Counted from the first letter of the stretch, positions 18,903 to 26,752 are shown. The stretch: DNA of 64,000 nucleotides from Bacillus sp. SLBN-46 (GCF_031453555.1 NZ_JAVIZM010000001.1:2983001-3047000), one strand, 5' to 3'. Made by a program: numbers and translations. The notes: generated by a model from the sequence alone, not told the origin.

Positions 18903-18923
18903 ATCGCCGGGGGACTGTCCCCC
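18870..18923. repeat. GGGGACAGTCCCCC palindromic element
   Basis: TGGGGACAGTCCCCC, an interior GGTGGAGTAAAGC...ATCGCC, then GGGGGACTGTCCCCC. The first 30 bases lie inside the acetyltransferase gene and provide its last codons and TAA. The interior is the most diverged of the copies here. Confidence 0.85.
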
Positions 18924-19031
18924 GGCTTTGTTATCTTCACAAATCTTTAACAATTAATTCATTCTCCCTTAAAGAAACGTAGATATACTTATGGTGTGGT
19001 AAAACATACATTGAAGGGAGTTCCAAACAAC

Positions 19032-19214
19032 ATGTTTTTGAAAAAGCTTACGGAAAATAAACAAATTACAATTGATTATTATACTAATGGAAGCTTGCAA
19101 ACGATTAAAGGGCGTGTGCATAGACTTAATCTAATGGAACAACTTCTGTCTCTAAAAGACGATCAACAGAAGTCGTTCACTATTCGTTTATCTTGTATCA
19201 GACATATTCATTAA
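19032..19214 (+). CDS. Small YolD-like protein
   Basis: A 60-residue protein. The pattern KQITIDYYTNGSLQTIKGRV then LNLMEQLLSLKDDQQKSFTI and a final IRLSCIRHI resembles the C-terminal beta-rich half of Bacillus YolD-like proteins, which accompany Y-family DNA polymerases. The match is by pattern only. Start at ATG 19032 behind GAAGGGAG. It converges on metG with only six bases between stops. No polymerase gene is adjacent. Confidence 0.45.
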   Translation: MFLKKLTENKQITIDYYTNGSLQTIKGRVHRLNLMEQLLSLKDDQQKSFTIRLSCIRHIH

Positions 19215-19220
19215 TGATTT

Positions 19221-20873
19221 CTATGCTTCTGCTTCTCCTTTTTTCACCTGACCATTTAGCCTTTCCAATTCTTCCTCAATGGTTTTGATGTCAATCCGTT
19301 CAAATAACGGTTGCACATTCTTAATCGAATGAGGAGTCGTTTCAATAAATGTCCAAGTAAATTCTCCCAGCCCTAATATCTTCTTTAATTCATTACTTGA
19401 GAAAGGTAAAAATGGGGAGAGTAACTGCGCCAAGTTTACAATGACGAGGCTGCAATTAAATATCGTACAGTCACACTCCAATTTATCTTCATCTACCTGT
19501 TTCCAAGGTTTCTGTTCATCAAAATATTTATTCGTGAACCTAACAAGTTCGAAAATTTCCTCCAACGCCTGCTTAAAATGACTGTTTTCAATTAGTTGGC
19601 CTACACTCGAATAAACACTTTTAATCTTTGCTTCTATTTTAGGATCACTTGAACCTTGTGGAATTTGATTATCACAGTACTTAGTTATAAATTTTAGGGT
19701 TCGGTTTACAAGATTCCCATATCCCCCCAGTAACTCCGAGTTGTGACTATAAATAAATTCTCTCCAGGAAAAGTCAGTATCCCTATTCTCTGGTGCATTG
19801 ATCGTTAAAAAATAACGAATGGAGTCAGGGTGATATTGATCTAAAAGGTCCGGTACCCAAACAGCCCAGTTGCGGCTGGTTGAAATCTTTTTCTTTTCCA
19901 ATGTCAAATATTCGTTGGACACTATATGTTCCGGTAGCGCTTCGCTTTGAATACCCATAAGGATACCCGGCCAAATAATACTGTGAAAAGGGATATTATC
20001 CTTCCCATGGACGTAGTATGTGGTCGCATCCTTATTCCAGAAGATTGATTCATCCTTTCCTGTCTCCAAGGCCCATTTTTTACTTGCAGAGTAATAACCG
20101 GATAATGCCTCAATCCAAACATAAATCTTCTTCTCTTCAAATCCTTCGACAGGAACACTTATTCCCAATTCAATATCCCGAGAAACGGCTCGGTCAACTA
20201 ATCCTTCCTTTAGGTATCTCTCCGTTAAATGAACAGCGTTCTCACGCCATGCACCATTTGTTTTTGCATGATTGACTAAAGACTGAAGTTGCTCTTGAAA
20301 CGAACTTAAAGAAAAATAAAAGTGTTCTGTTCTTTTTACTGTCGGAGAATCTCCGCATAACTTGCATTTTTTTTCTAATAAATCTAGCGGATCTAATATG
20401 GAAGAGCAGTAGTCACATTGGTCTCCCCGAGATGATTGCCCACAATTTGGGCATAATCCCTCTACATAACGATCAGGAAGAAACTGGTCACACGTTTCAC
20501 AGAAGGTTTGCTCGATATCTTTTTTATAAATGTAGCCATTGTTCAAAAGGTTTAAGAAAATCTGTTGTACAGTTTTATGGTGATGTTCAGTATCTGTTCG
20601 AGTATAACAATCATATGAAAATCCCAATTTTTTAAAGCTATCATCAAATTCTTCATGGTACCGGTCGGCTATTTCTTTTGCGGAAACACCTTCTTGTTTT
20701 GCCCTAATGGCAATGGGGGTTCCGTTACAATCGCTACCAGAAACATATAAAACCTGATCGCCTTTTTGCCTATAATAACGGGCCAAAATATCCCCAGACA
20801 GTAAACTTGCGATGTGTCCTAAATGCAAGGAGCCATTAGCGTAAGGCCAAGCTCCTCCAATAAAAATATTCAT
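19221..20873 (-). CDS. metG: Methionyl-tRNA synthetase, short MetRS2-like form
   Basis: A 550-residue class I synthetase that charges tRNA-Met. HIGH motif is HLGHI (about 20); the KMSKS motif is the variant KKKISTSRN (about 330), as in archaeal/MetRS2-type enzymes. A four-knuckle zinc region (CETC, CPNC, CDYC, CKLC, about 125-175) indicates two zinc sites, unlike the single-site main MetS of Bacillus. No C-terminal tRNA-binding (Trbp111) domain is present; Bacillus MetS is about 660 residues. Start set at the ATG behind AAAAGGAGG; upstream frame belongs to the leader. A T-box precedes it. Confidence 0.9.
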   Translation of the reverse strand: MNIFIGGAWPYANGSLHLGHIASLLSGDILARYYRQKGDQVLYVSGSDCNGTPIAIRAKQEGVSAKEIADRYHEEFDDSFKKLGFSYDCYTRTDTEHHHKTVQQIFLNLLNNGYIYKKDIEQTFCETCDQFLPDRYVEGLCPNCGQSSRGDQCDYCSSILDPLDLLEKKCKLCGDSPTVKRTEHFYFSLSSFQEQLQSLVNHAKTNGAWRENAVHLTERYLKEGLVDRAVSRDIELGISVPVEGFEEKKIYVWIEALSGYYSASKKWALETGKDESIFWNKDATTYYVHGKDNIPFHSIIWPGILMGIQSEALPEHIVSNEYLTLEKKKISTSRNWAVWVPDLLDQYHPDSIRYFLTINAPENRDTDFSWREFIYSHNSELLGGYGNLVNRTLKFITKYCDNQIPQGSSDPKIEAKIKSVYSSVGQLIENSHFKQALEEIFELVRFTNKYFDEQKPWKQVDEDKLECDCTIFNCSLVIVNLAQLLSPFLPFSSNELKKILGLGEFTWTFIETTPHSIKNVQPLFERIDIKTIEEELERLNGQVKKGEAEA

Positions 20874-20902
20874 TTGATATTCCTCCTTTTTTAAAAACAA
20901 AA

Positions 20903-21210
20903 AAACCCCGCCCCTATCTATAAATAGATAAGGACGAGGTTGATCTTCTCGTGGTTCCACCTTAATTTACCAATTGCTCACACAATTAGCCTCAACAAGT
21001 ACGGAGCTGTTAAATGCTCTTATACTGTGGTTTTGATAACGAGTACCCAAAACTCGTCGCAGTCTACTAGTAACAAGAAGTTACGTTCAATACGAAGCTC
21101 AGAGGCCATTGTTCAAATGAGTATTTTTGCTTCTTCTCAGCTACCGAAGCTCTCTGTGAAAAATAGAATCACTTTACTTTTCCTCTTCATTGCCTTATTA
21201 CGGTTAAATT
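20903..21210 (-). promoter_or_regulatory. T-box riboswitch leader (Met specificity)
   Basis: On the minus strand the leader contains the T-box core AAGGTGGAACCACG (20950-20963), which pairs with the acceptor end of uncharged tRNA. The terminator hairpin with a U-run is at 20903-20942. Stem I has GAAGAGGA, AGAGAGCTTCGGTAGCTG and GAGAAGAAGC elements. The likely specifier is AUG at 21107-21109, inside AACAATGGCC, matching tRNA-Met and the downstream metG. Expression should rise when tRNA-Met is poorly charged. Confidence 0.9.
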
Positions 21211-21216
21211 GGATTT

Positions 21217-21245
21217 ATTATACATCAGGCTAAAAACCGTTTCAA
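21217..21245 (-). promoter_or_regulatory. Sigma-A promoter of the metG T-box transcript
   Basis: TTGAAA (21245-21240), a 17-bp spacer, then TATAAT (21222-21217) with a nearby TGATG. Spacing and hexamers are close to consensus, and the start would fall just before the T-box stem I. Confidence 0.75.
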
Positions 21246-21270
21246 CACTTTTTTGGGGATTCCTTTTTTC

Positions 21271-21323
21271 GGGGGACAGTCCCCCGCCACATTAAAGCGT
21301 TACCACGCCGGGGGACTGTCCCC
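21271..21323. repeat. GGGGACAGTCCCCC palindromic element
   Basis: GGGGGACAGTCCCCC and its complement flank an interior that is the reverse complement of the 15.5-kb copy (CGTTACCACGCC), so this copy is inserted in the opposite orientation. It lies between the metG promoter and the 3' end of the VOC gene. Confidence 0.85.
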
Positions 21324-21343
21324 AAATTTGATTGATACCCTTT

Positions 21344-21769
21344 CTAATCTTGCTTTTTACCAAAATATGAATTCTGTAAAACTATTCTCCATCCATCAGG
21401 ATCCTCGATGGTCACCCCTGCATTTTTCCAATAAGGATTTTCAGGTTCCACTTCATCGTATCCCATGCCATGTAACCGCTTAACCACTAGGTCTCTAGCC
21501 TCAAGGTCTGGCATATAGAATACCAGTAAATTATCCTCTGAAGGAGGCGGGCATGGAACAGCATCCGCATGCTGGGTAAACTCTAAATGATAAGCGGTAT
21601 CCGGTAGACCCAACATTACCCCATCGTACCCATTATGATTTTCAAAATGTCCGACCACCCTTAAACCCAGGCCATCCCGATAAAATTCAACCACTTTTTG
21701 TAACTGATTTGTAGATCTAGCAATTCTAAATTGAACAACTGGAAATTTGTCTGACCAAATATTACTCAT
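21344..21769 (-). CDS. VOC superfamily (glyoxalase/dioxygenase-like) protein
   Basis: A 141-residue protein with the paired beta-alpha-beta-beta-beta units of the VOC fold. FRIARSTNQLQKVVEFYRDGLGLRVV opens the first unit and YWKNAGVTIEDPDGWRIVLQN ends the second; YHLEFTQH holds a metal-type Glu in the middle. Family members include glyoxalases, dioxygenases and antibiotic-binding proteins; the substrate is not evident. Start at ATG 21769 behind GAGGTG, six codons inside the longest frame. Confidence 0.8.
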   Translation of the reverse strand: MSNIWSDKFPVVQFRIARSTNQLQKVVEFYRDGLGLRVVGHFENHNGYDGVMLGLPDTAYHLEFTQHADAVPCPPPSEDNLLVFYMPDLEARDLVVKRLHGMGYDEVEPENPYWKNAGVTIEDPDGWRIVLQNSYFGKKQD

Positions 21770-21888
21770 ACTTTTCACCTCATCCATTTCTCAATTAACT
21801 CTACATAAATATTACTATTTTTAAACAGTTCATAAAATCAATTATTAGTTTGAGTTTTCCTACAACTTTAGTCTTATATCTAAAAAGT

Positions 21889-21918
21889 AAAAAACGCCTC
21901 TACCTAAAGTAGAAACGC
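21889..21918 (-). terminator. Terminator of the peroxiredoxin gene
   Basis: On the minus strand CGUUUCUAC pairs with GUAGAGGCG (two G-U pairs) around UUUAG, followed by a U-run. It lies just after the stop codon of the peroxiredoxin gene. Confidence 0.7.
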
Positions 21919-21938
21919 TGTTGGTTTTAAAAATCCCC

Positions 21939-22556
21939 TCAAATTCTCCCAATATATTTAGGATCCCTCACGATTCCCGGTTGACCAGGCACCCAATTGG
22001 CGGGAACTCCTTCTTGAGTCCTCCTAGCATATTGAACTCCCTGTATGACACGTAAAATTTCATACACATTTCTTCCTACCTCTAAAGGATAGACCATTTT
22101 AGTAACAATCGTTCCTTCTGGATCGATAATGACGGTTGCTCTGAACGTTGCTCCTGTTTGTTCATTCAGAACTCTATATGCTTTACTGATTTCATGCGTG
22201 CGATCACTCACAAGCGGAAAATTCACTTTTGAGGCCGAAGGAGACACTTCAGTAAAAACCTTATGGGCATACACGCTGTCTGTACTGATAGCGAGTACTT
22301 CTGTGTTTAGTAATTTTAATTGATCATAAATAGCAGCGACCGCTGCCAATTCTGTCGGTCAAACGAATGTAAAATCACTACCATAGAAAAATAATATCAT
22401 CCATTGACCACGATAGCTTTCCAAGCGTACCTCTTTTATTTTCTTTTCTATATTGTCGTAAGCCTCTGCCGTAAATGATGGAGCCATATCAGTTGTTTGT
22501 GCACAGTTTGGTAGTTTACATTCCCCCAAACCTATCTCATGACTTCTAAAATCCAC
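21939..22556 (-). CDS. Peroxiredoxin (AhpC/TSA) with in-frame UGA at the catalytic cysteine; candidate selenoprotein
   Basis: A frame of 205 residues if UGA at 22359-22361 (codon 66) is read through. Before it comes SDFTFV, after it PTELAAVAAIYDQL, so the UGA replaces the peroxidatic Cys of the FTFVCPTE motif. The C-terminal half (TVIIDPEGTI, PANWVPGQPG) is intact and in the same frame. GTG 22556 behind GGAGGTGG is the likely start. A perfect hairpin with loop GGUC lies 13-26 nt after the UGA. The usual resolving Cys (CPANW) is Val here; an N-terminal CKLPNC pair exists. Reduces peroxides if translated. Alternative: a pseudogene. A divergent MarR gene and two dyads lie upstream. Confidence 0.75.
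22333..22346 (-). promoter_or_regulatory. Candidate bacterial SECIS hairpin in the peroxiredoxin mRNA
   Basis: GCAGC-GGUC-GCUGC, a perfect 5-bp stem extendable by G-U and U-A pairs to 7 bp. The GGUC loop is 18-21 nt after the UGA. Bacterial SECIS elements sit immediately downstream of UGA and need a G early in the apical loop; the E. coli fdhF loop also contains GGUC at about this distance. Confidence 0.65.
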
Positions 22557-22656
22557 TTCTCCACCTCCATCTATAAATCTTTGCTTCTGTATTGTATGTA
22601 TAGTTTTTTGTCCCATTGAGCCTATTTATCAACAAAGATTACTTAAATTGAAGGAT

Positions 22657-22678
22657 TTAGTAAATGTAATTTTACTAA
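22657..22678. promoter_or_regulatory. Dyad, probable MarR operator 1
   Basis: TTAGTAAA-TGTAAT-TTTACTAA is a perfect 8-bp inverted repeat in the divergent region between the peroxiredoxin and MarR genes. Confidence 0.6.
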
Positions 22679-22710
22679 TAAGTAATATAAATATTGATTT
22701 TATGTAAATT

Positions 22711-22730
22711 TAGTAATAAAATAATTACTA
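22711..22730. promoter_or_regulatory. Dyad, probable MarR operator 2
   Basis: TAGTAAT-AAAATA-ATTACTA is a perfect 7-bp inverted repeat sharing TAGTAA half-sites with operator 1. It ends a few bases before the MarR ribosome site, so binding would block the regulator's own expression. Confidence 0.6.
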
Positions 22731-22746
22731 TAAAAGGAGGATATGT

Positions 22747-23178
22747 ATGATCAACGAAATTGCTAAAGAATACATTGCCCTGATTCCAAATCTTTTTGGC
22801 AGTTTTAAAGAATTGAACAAAGGTTCCGTACATTTATCACATATGCAGAACCACGTGATTGAGTATATCTTTATGCAGCAAAGACCTTTGAATTTGAAAG
22901 AAATCAGTGCTGGTTTAGGGATCGCCAAGCAACAACTAACGAATATCATTAGTGATTTAGAAACGGGTGGCTATTTGAATAAGGTGCCTGACACCAAGGA
23001 TAAACGAGCAGTATTGATTTCACTGACACCCGCGGGTAAGGAAATTGAAGAAAAAAAGTGGGCAGAACTTTATCAAAAGCTAAGTATGAATGTAACAAAG
23101 TTAAGTGAGGAAGAGCAGCGTGACTTAAGCTTTGCACTTCACAAAGTGAATGTATTATTGAGAAAAATGGAGGAATAA
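22747..23178 (+). CDS. MarR family transcriptional regulator
   Basis: A 143-residue winged-helix regulator. Recognition region is LNLKEISAGLGIAKQQLTNIISDLETGGYL (about 48-77) with wing DTKDKRAVLISLTPAG. It lacks the conserved N-terminal reactive Cys expected of OhrR-type peroxide sensors, so the inducer is unclear. It is divergent from the UGA-containing peroxiredoxin gene, with two shared TAGTAA dyads between, implying control of both. The ATG follows AAAGGAGG. A 55-residue membrane protein follows three bases after its stop. Confidence 0.87.
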   Translation: MINEIAKEYIALIPNLFGSFKELNKGSVHLSHMQNHVIEYIFMQQRPLNLKEISAGLGIAKQQLTNIISDLETGGYLNKVPDTKDKRAVLISLTPAGKEIEEKKWAELYQKLSMNVTKLSEEEQRDLSFALHKVNVLLRKMEE

Positions 23179-23181
23179 ATC

Positions 23182-23349
23182 ATGAGTCAAAGACAACGGG
23201 TATCAATCCTAGGTGTAGGTGTAATCATGGGTCTGGTGTTGGGGTTAATTTATAATGATCTCTACAAATGTCTCATTACAGGAATTATTACAGCTTCAAC
23301 AATCATGGTTATGTTAAGTCAACAGGCTAAAAAGACAACTGGAAAATAG
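23182..23349 (+). CDS. Small membrane protein coupled to the MarR gene
   Basis: A 55-residue protein with two hydrophobic segments (about 8-23 and 31-46) and a basic C-terminus (QQAKKTTGK). It starts three bases after the MarR stop codon, behind GGAGG, and is closed by a strong terminator. No family recognised; operon partner of the regulator. Confidence 0.6.
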   Translation: MSQRQRVSILGVGVIMGLVLGLIYNDLYKCLITGIITASTIMVMLSQQAKKTTGK

Positions 23350-23371
23350 CCCAGTCAATTATGACTGGGCT
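23348..23371 (+). terminator. Terminator of the MarR operon
   Basis: AGCCCAGTCA-ATTA-TGACTGGGCT is a perfect 10-bp stem overlapping the stop codon of the small membrane protein, followed by an AT-rich stretch. Confidence 0.8.
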
Positions 23372-23388
23372 ATTACTGGTTAAACAAT

Positions 23389-23574
23389 TTATTCATATTT
23401 TAATAAAATAAAATTGTTATGCAGCTCCCTTTCATTAATTGATATCCTAATTGTTAAGTCTTCTGTTCGTAAAACAAAATCTTTGACGCCAATAAATTCA
23501 GATTCAGCAATCAAATAGAATTGTGTTCCCTTTTTTAACCCTTTAAAATTTTTCTTTAGCTTATATCTCTTCAT
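23389..23574 (-). CDS. Small hypothetical protein
   Basis: A 61-residue basic protein without hydrophobic segments. The composition (KRYKLKKNFKGLKKGTQFYL at the start) suggests a small beta-barrel or nucleic-acid-binding module, but no family is recognised. The ATG has an AGGTAAAATA-type weak site. Between two plus-strand genes. Confidence 0.45.
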   Translation of the reverse strand: MKRYKLKKNFKGLKKGTQFYLIAESEFIGVKDFVLRTEDLTIRISINERELHNNFILLKYE

Positions 23575-23782
23575 TATTTTACCTAGCTGCTCCCATAATC
23601 TATATACCTAAAAAATGCATATGTATGTGTGAAACTATATCAAAACTATAACGGTATTAACAACTAGTCTTCCACAAAATTGTTCATGAGATTTTTTGCT
23701 AAAGCTTCTTCAACGTTTGACAAAAACGGATTCTGCCATTATTATCACTATCAATTCGAACTTTTTTATGGGAGAGATAAAG

Positions 23783-24223
23783 ATGAAAATTTATGTTGAT
23801 GCAGATGCTTGTCCAGTAAAAGATATTATTATCTCTGAAAGTAAGATTGCGGAAATTCCTGTTGTCCTTGTCACTAGCTTTTCTCATTTTTCTAATGCTG
23901 AACAACCTTCAGGAGTGGAAACCATTTATGTTGATTCTGGAGCAGATGCTGCGGATTATCGGATCATGAAGTTAGTACAAATAGGAGATATCATTGTTAC
24001 GCAAGATTATGGACTTGCTTCGCTCGGTTTAGCAAAAGGGTGTACAGTTCTCCACCATAAAGGGTTTACCTATACAAATGAAAACATAGATCAATTATTA
24101 CAAACCCGTTATTTTAGTGCAATGGCTCGAAAAAGCGGAAAGCGTACAAAAGGGCCAAAACCATTTACATCAGAAGATAGAGAAAAATTTAGGGAGCTTT
24201 TTAAAAGAGCGATTTCACTCTAA
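23783..24223 (+). CDS. UPF0178/DUF188 family protein (YqxD/YaiI-like)
   Basis: A 146-residue protein beginning [14 protein letters not shown], the PIN-like acidic start of the DUF188 family. It continues with [28 protein letters not shown] and a C-terminal [17 protein letters not shown]. Acidic residues at about 6, 8, 58 and 83 would form the PIN-type metal site, so an RNA nuclease role is suspected, unproven. Start at ATG 23783 behind GGAGAGA; 29 upstream codons lack a site. Confidence 0.85.
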   Translation: MKIYVDADACPVKDIIISESKIAEIPVVLVTSFSHFSNAEQPSGVETIYVDSGADAADYRIMKLVQIGDIIVTQDYGLASLGLAKGCTVLHHKGFTYTNENIDQLLQTRYFSAMARKSGKRTKGPKPFTSEDREKFRELFKRAISL

Positions 24224-24278
24224 GTTATTTTTACTTCTTTTTCTTCGATGAGATTTTATATGTTAGTGACAGGAAACG

Positions 24279-24308
24279 GAACCAGTTAAAAAACTGATTC
24301 TTTTTTTT
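24279..24308 (+). terminator. Terminator after the UPF0178 gene
   Basis: GAACCAGTT and AACTGATTC form a 9-bp stem with one G-U pair around an A-rich loop, followed by eight T. Confidence 0.8.
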
Positions 24309-24459
24309 ATACTAAAAATCCAAACTCTCACCCACATTATTTTCAGACTTACATGGGTCGTTCGCCGTTACTGTTTGTCCAATGGCTGCATTTATTATAG
24401 TAATTGCGTAAATAAATTCATTGGAAGACGGACGAATTTGACAATGTGGGGGAGTTATT

Positions 24460-25077
24460 TTGGCATCCAAAAAGAAAGACAAGTTCTTTACCCATTTAAT
24501 GGACATTTCTTTAAATTTAAAGGAAAGTGTGAACTACTTTGCTGACTACCAAATAAAAAATATAAGTGATCTCAAAATTTTTTCCGAAAAAATGAAAGAA
24601 TATGAATCTAGAGGTGACGTCTTGGTTCATGACCTTATCATTGACTTAAATCTTGTGTTCATTACTCCTATAGAACGTGAGGATATCCTCTCTCTCTCTC
24701 TTAGCATGGATGATATTCTGGACGGTTTACACCATACCGCTGCCCTTTTTGAAATGTATTCTGTTATTGAAACAGACGAGTTCATGCATCAATTTGTTGA
24801 TGCAATTAGAAACTCTGTCTACGAAATTGATTTGGCGATTAAAATGTTATCTACAAAGAAATTATTAAGCATCAGAGAACACGTACTTAAAATTAAAGAC
24901 TTGGAATCATCATGTGACCACATCTTGCGCGGCTCAATAAAACAGCTGTTTGCCTCTGAATCGAACCCTATCCGTATTATTCAATACAAAGAAATCTATG
25001 AAGGACTTGAAGAAATTGCGGACTCCTGCCAAGCAGTAGCAAACATGTTTGAAACCATCATTATGAAAAATAGTTAA
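24460..25077 (+). CDS. DUF47/PhoU-like protein
   Basis: A 205-residue all-helical protein of the DUF47 family (Bacillus YkaA). The segments MKEYESRGDVLVHDLIIDL, FITPIEREDILSLSLSMDDILD and IYEGLEEIADSCQAVANM match the PhoU-type metal-binding helices (acidic EXXXD). These proteins usually pair with a Pit phosphate transporter gene, which is absent here. TTG start at 24460 behind GGGGGAG. Confidence 0.82.
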   Translation: MASKKKDKFFTHLMDISLNLKESVNYFADYQIKNISDLKIFSEKMKEYESRGDVLVHDLIIDLNLVFITPIEREDILSLSLSMDDILDGLHHTAALFEMYSVIETDEFMHQFVDAIRNSVYEIDLAIKMLSTKKLLSIREHVLKIKDLESSCDHILRGSIKQLFASESNPIRIIQYKEIYEGLEEIADSCQAVANMFETIIMKNS

Positions 25078-25103
25078 ACTTTCATAAAAAAGTGAATAAA
25101 TAA

Positions 25104-25128
25104 AAGGGACAGGTTTAACTGTCCCTTA
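25104..25128 (+). terminator. Terminator between convergent genes
   Basis: AAGGGACAG and CTGTCCCTT form a 9-bp stem with a short loop, then AAAATTTTT. It lies between the DUF47 gene and a convergent small gene. Confidence 0.75.
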
Positions 25129-25134
25129 AAATTT

Positions 25135-25257
25135 TTACTTATTTACATCTCTTTGGGCTTTTAATGCTTTCTTTTCAAGGCCATTTGCATTTTCTTTAGC
25201 AAATTCTACATCTGCTTTTGGTAGAGCCTTATTCCTGCTATTCTTATTTTTTGCCAT
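25135..25257 (-). CDS. Very small charged protein, possibly YfhD-like
   Basis: A 40-residue, strongly charged protein: MAKNKNSRNKALPKADVEFAKE at its start, rich in Lys, Asn and Ala, with no Trp or Cys. The ADVEFAKE segment recalls the YfhD family of small Bacillus proteins, and the composition recalls small spore proteins. The ATG follows GGGTGGTG. The assignment is tentative. Confidence 0.5.
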   Translation of the reverse strand: MAKNKNSRNKALPKADVEFAKENANGLEKKALKAQRDVNK

Positions 25258-25434
25258 TTTTTCACCACCCTAAGTTATTTCTGTGTGCCAACTTTTTTGG
25301 TTTTGCACCCACGGTTTTAGTTTGCTTACTTTCCATAAGGCTATGCTTGCAAGTCACCCTCTAAACTCTTTAAATACCTATTATTAATAAATAATTGCAT
25401 GACAAATAAAACTTACATAACTTAAAAAAAAGAA

Positions 25435-25860
25435 CTAGCATCCATTCGGATACATTTCTTGCAAAAACACAACAGATTCCTTGATTAATTCCTTTAACAC
25501 TTCAATATCAATATCCGCCACTTTGTTAATGTACACACACGCTTTACCTGTTGTATGTTTTCCGAATTCCTTAAGTAATTGTTCTCGCTTATTTATACAA
25601 GGGGCGAAATACAAACTGATTTTTGCCTTGCGTGGGGAAAAACCTACTAGTGGAGCATCTCCTTCATGACCAGATGCATATTTATAATGGTACGAACCAA
25701 ATCCAATAATACTCGGTCCCCACATTTTTGCTTGATAGCCCGTAGTTTCTGTAAATAAATCTAATAATTGATAAGCATCTTCCCGTTTTTTAGGCTGATC
25801 TACTTGTTCGATAAACTCAATAACACTGTTGTCGGTTTCTTTTGTTTTTAGTTCATACAT
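25435..25860 (-). CDS. DUF1801 domain protein
   Basis: A 141-residue protein of the DUF1801 (YdhG-like) family. Signatures are LLDLFTETTGYQAKMWGPSIIGFGSYHYKY near the middle, LVGFSPRKAKISLYF, and a C-terminal KVADIDIEVLKELI. The fold is small alpha/beta; the function is unknown. Start at ATG 25860 behind GGGAGG, 16 codons inside the longest frame. Confidence 0.83.
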   Translation of the reverse strand: MYELKTKETDNSVIEFIEQVDQPKKREDAYQLLDLFTETTGYQAKMWGPSIIGFGSYHYKYASGHEGDAPLVGFSPRKAKISLYFAPCINKREQLLKEFGKHTTGKACVYINKVADIDIEVLKELIKESVVFLQEMYPNGC

Positions 25861-26015
25861 CGCAAAAAACCTCCCTTTTCTTTGTAGCATTATAGGATTA
25901 CTCCTCACTCTTATACTACGACATATAAAACCTTTTTCCTTCTTTCTTTGGATATTGTAAGTTTAGATTGAAACAAATGCATTATTGAATCGTCTATTAA
26001 GGTGGAGGTGGTAAT

Positions 26016-26723
26016 TTGCGGAAATTAATAAGTCTTTTTCTATTTATTATTATTTTCTTAGTAGGCTGCGGAACGAACCAACATACCGTTATTGATTGGG
26101 TAGATTTTGTGAAGTGGGATGGAGTAATGTATGATGGGATTTATTCAGGGGTCTTATCAGATGAGAAGCACATTGGTGAAAAAATCGGAGAGGTGAAATT
26201 CAGAGTCGCAGACAATGTTTCTGACCCGGAATATAAAGTAAAAGACGGAGATGCTGCCTTTCATGAAAAAGGAACAGACATTTTTAAAGTTAAAGGGTAT
26301 CCACATGTAATAGCTGTGAAATCAACACGTGCCATCCATAAATACCAACTATATTACTCAAGAGAACACACAAAAAACAAATGGAACTATCAAGATCTGC
26401 CGCTTGAAAAAGTAAATAAAATCGAAATCTATCAAGCCGCTACCATGGAAGAAAACAAACAAATAACGGAAATAAACGATCTTGAGAAGCTTTCACGCTT
26501 CCTAGAGATACTAAGAAATAGTCAAGACTCCCCCAACTTCGAGCCAAACACAGACAATGGAGATCCTACTTACTATAAAATGGTCTTCTACACCGGAGAA
26601 CCCATAGCTTACATGTTTGACCTAATGTATGACGGCAAAACCTACTACTGGTACCCATCCGAACCAGCCACCCTATCAAATGACATGCAAACCTTTTTTG
26701 GGGACAGTCCCCCGGCGCAGTAA
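26016..26723 (+). CDS. Lipoprotein with a repeat-derived C-terminus
   Basis: A 235-residue protein with a signal peptide and lipobox FLVGC (Cys 18), so it should be tethered outside the membrane. No family recognised in the mature part, which is hydrophilic with several aromatic beta-strand-like stretches. TTG start at 26016 behind GGAGGTGG. The last residues (GDSPPAQ) and stop codon come from the GGGGACAGTCCCCC repeat at 26699; the convergent gene ends in the same element. Confidence 0.75.
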   Translation: MRKLISLFLFIIIFLVGCGTNQHTVIDWVDFVKWDGVMYDGIYSGVLSDEKHIGEKIGEVKFRVADNVSDPEYKVKDGDAAFHEKGTDIFKVKGYPHVIAVKSTRAIHKYQLYYSREHTKNKWNYQDLPLEKVNKIEIYQAATMEENKQITEINDLEKLSRFLEILRNSQDSPNFEPNTDNGDPTYYKMVFYTGEPIAYMFDLMYDGKTYYWYPSEPATLSNDMQTFFGDSPPAQ

Positions 26724-26752
26724 CGCATTAACGCTCTGGGGGACTGTCCCCC
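26699..26752. repeat. GGGGACAGTCCCCC palindromic element shared by two gene ends
   Basis: TGGGGACAGTCCCCC, interior GGCGCAGTAACGC..., then GGGGGACTGTCCCCC. Both flanking convergent genes terminate inside it: the plus gene ends GDSPPAQ, the minus gene ends GDSPPER. The stop codons are four bases apart. Confidence 0.9.

Noticed and set aside
22980..23000. GGTGCCTGACACC, similar to the arm of the 11.6-kb repeat
   Set aside because: It lies within a conserved MarR coding segment (VPDTKDKR); no second arm exists, so it is coincidental.
24312..24506. Minus-strand frame of 64 codons
   Set aside because: It overlaps the start of the DUF47 gene, lacks a ribosome site and resembles no family clearly.
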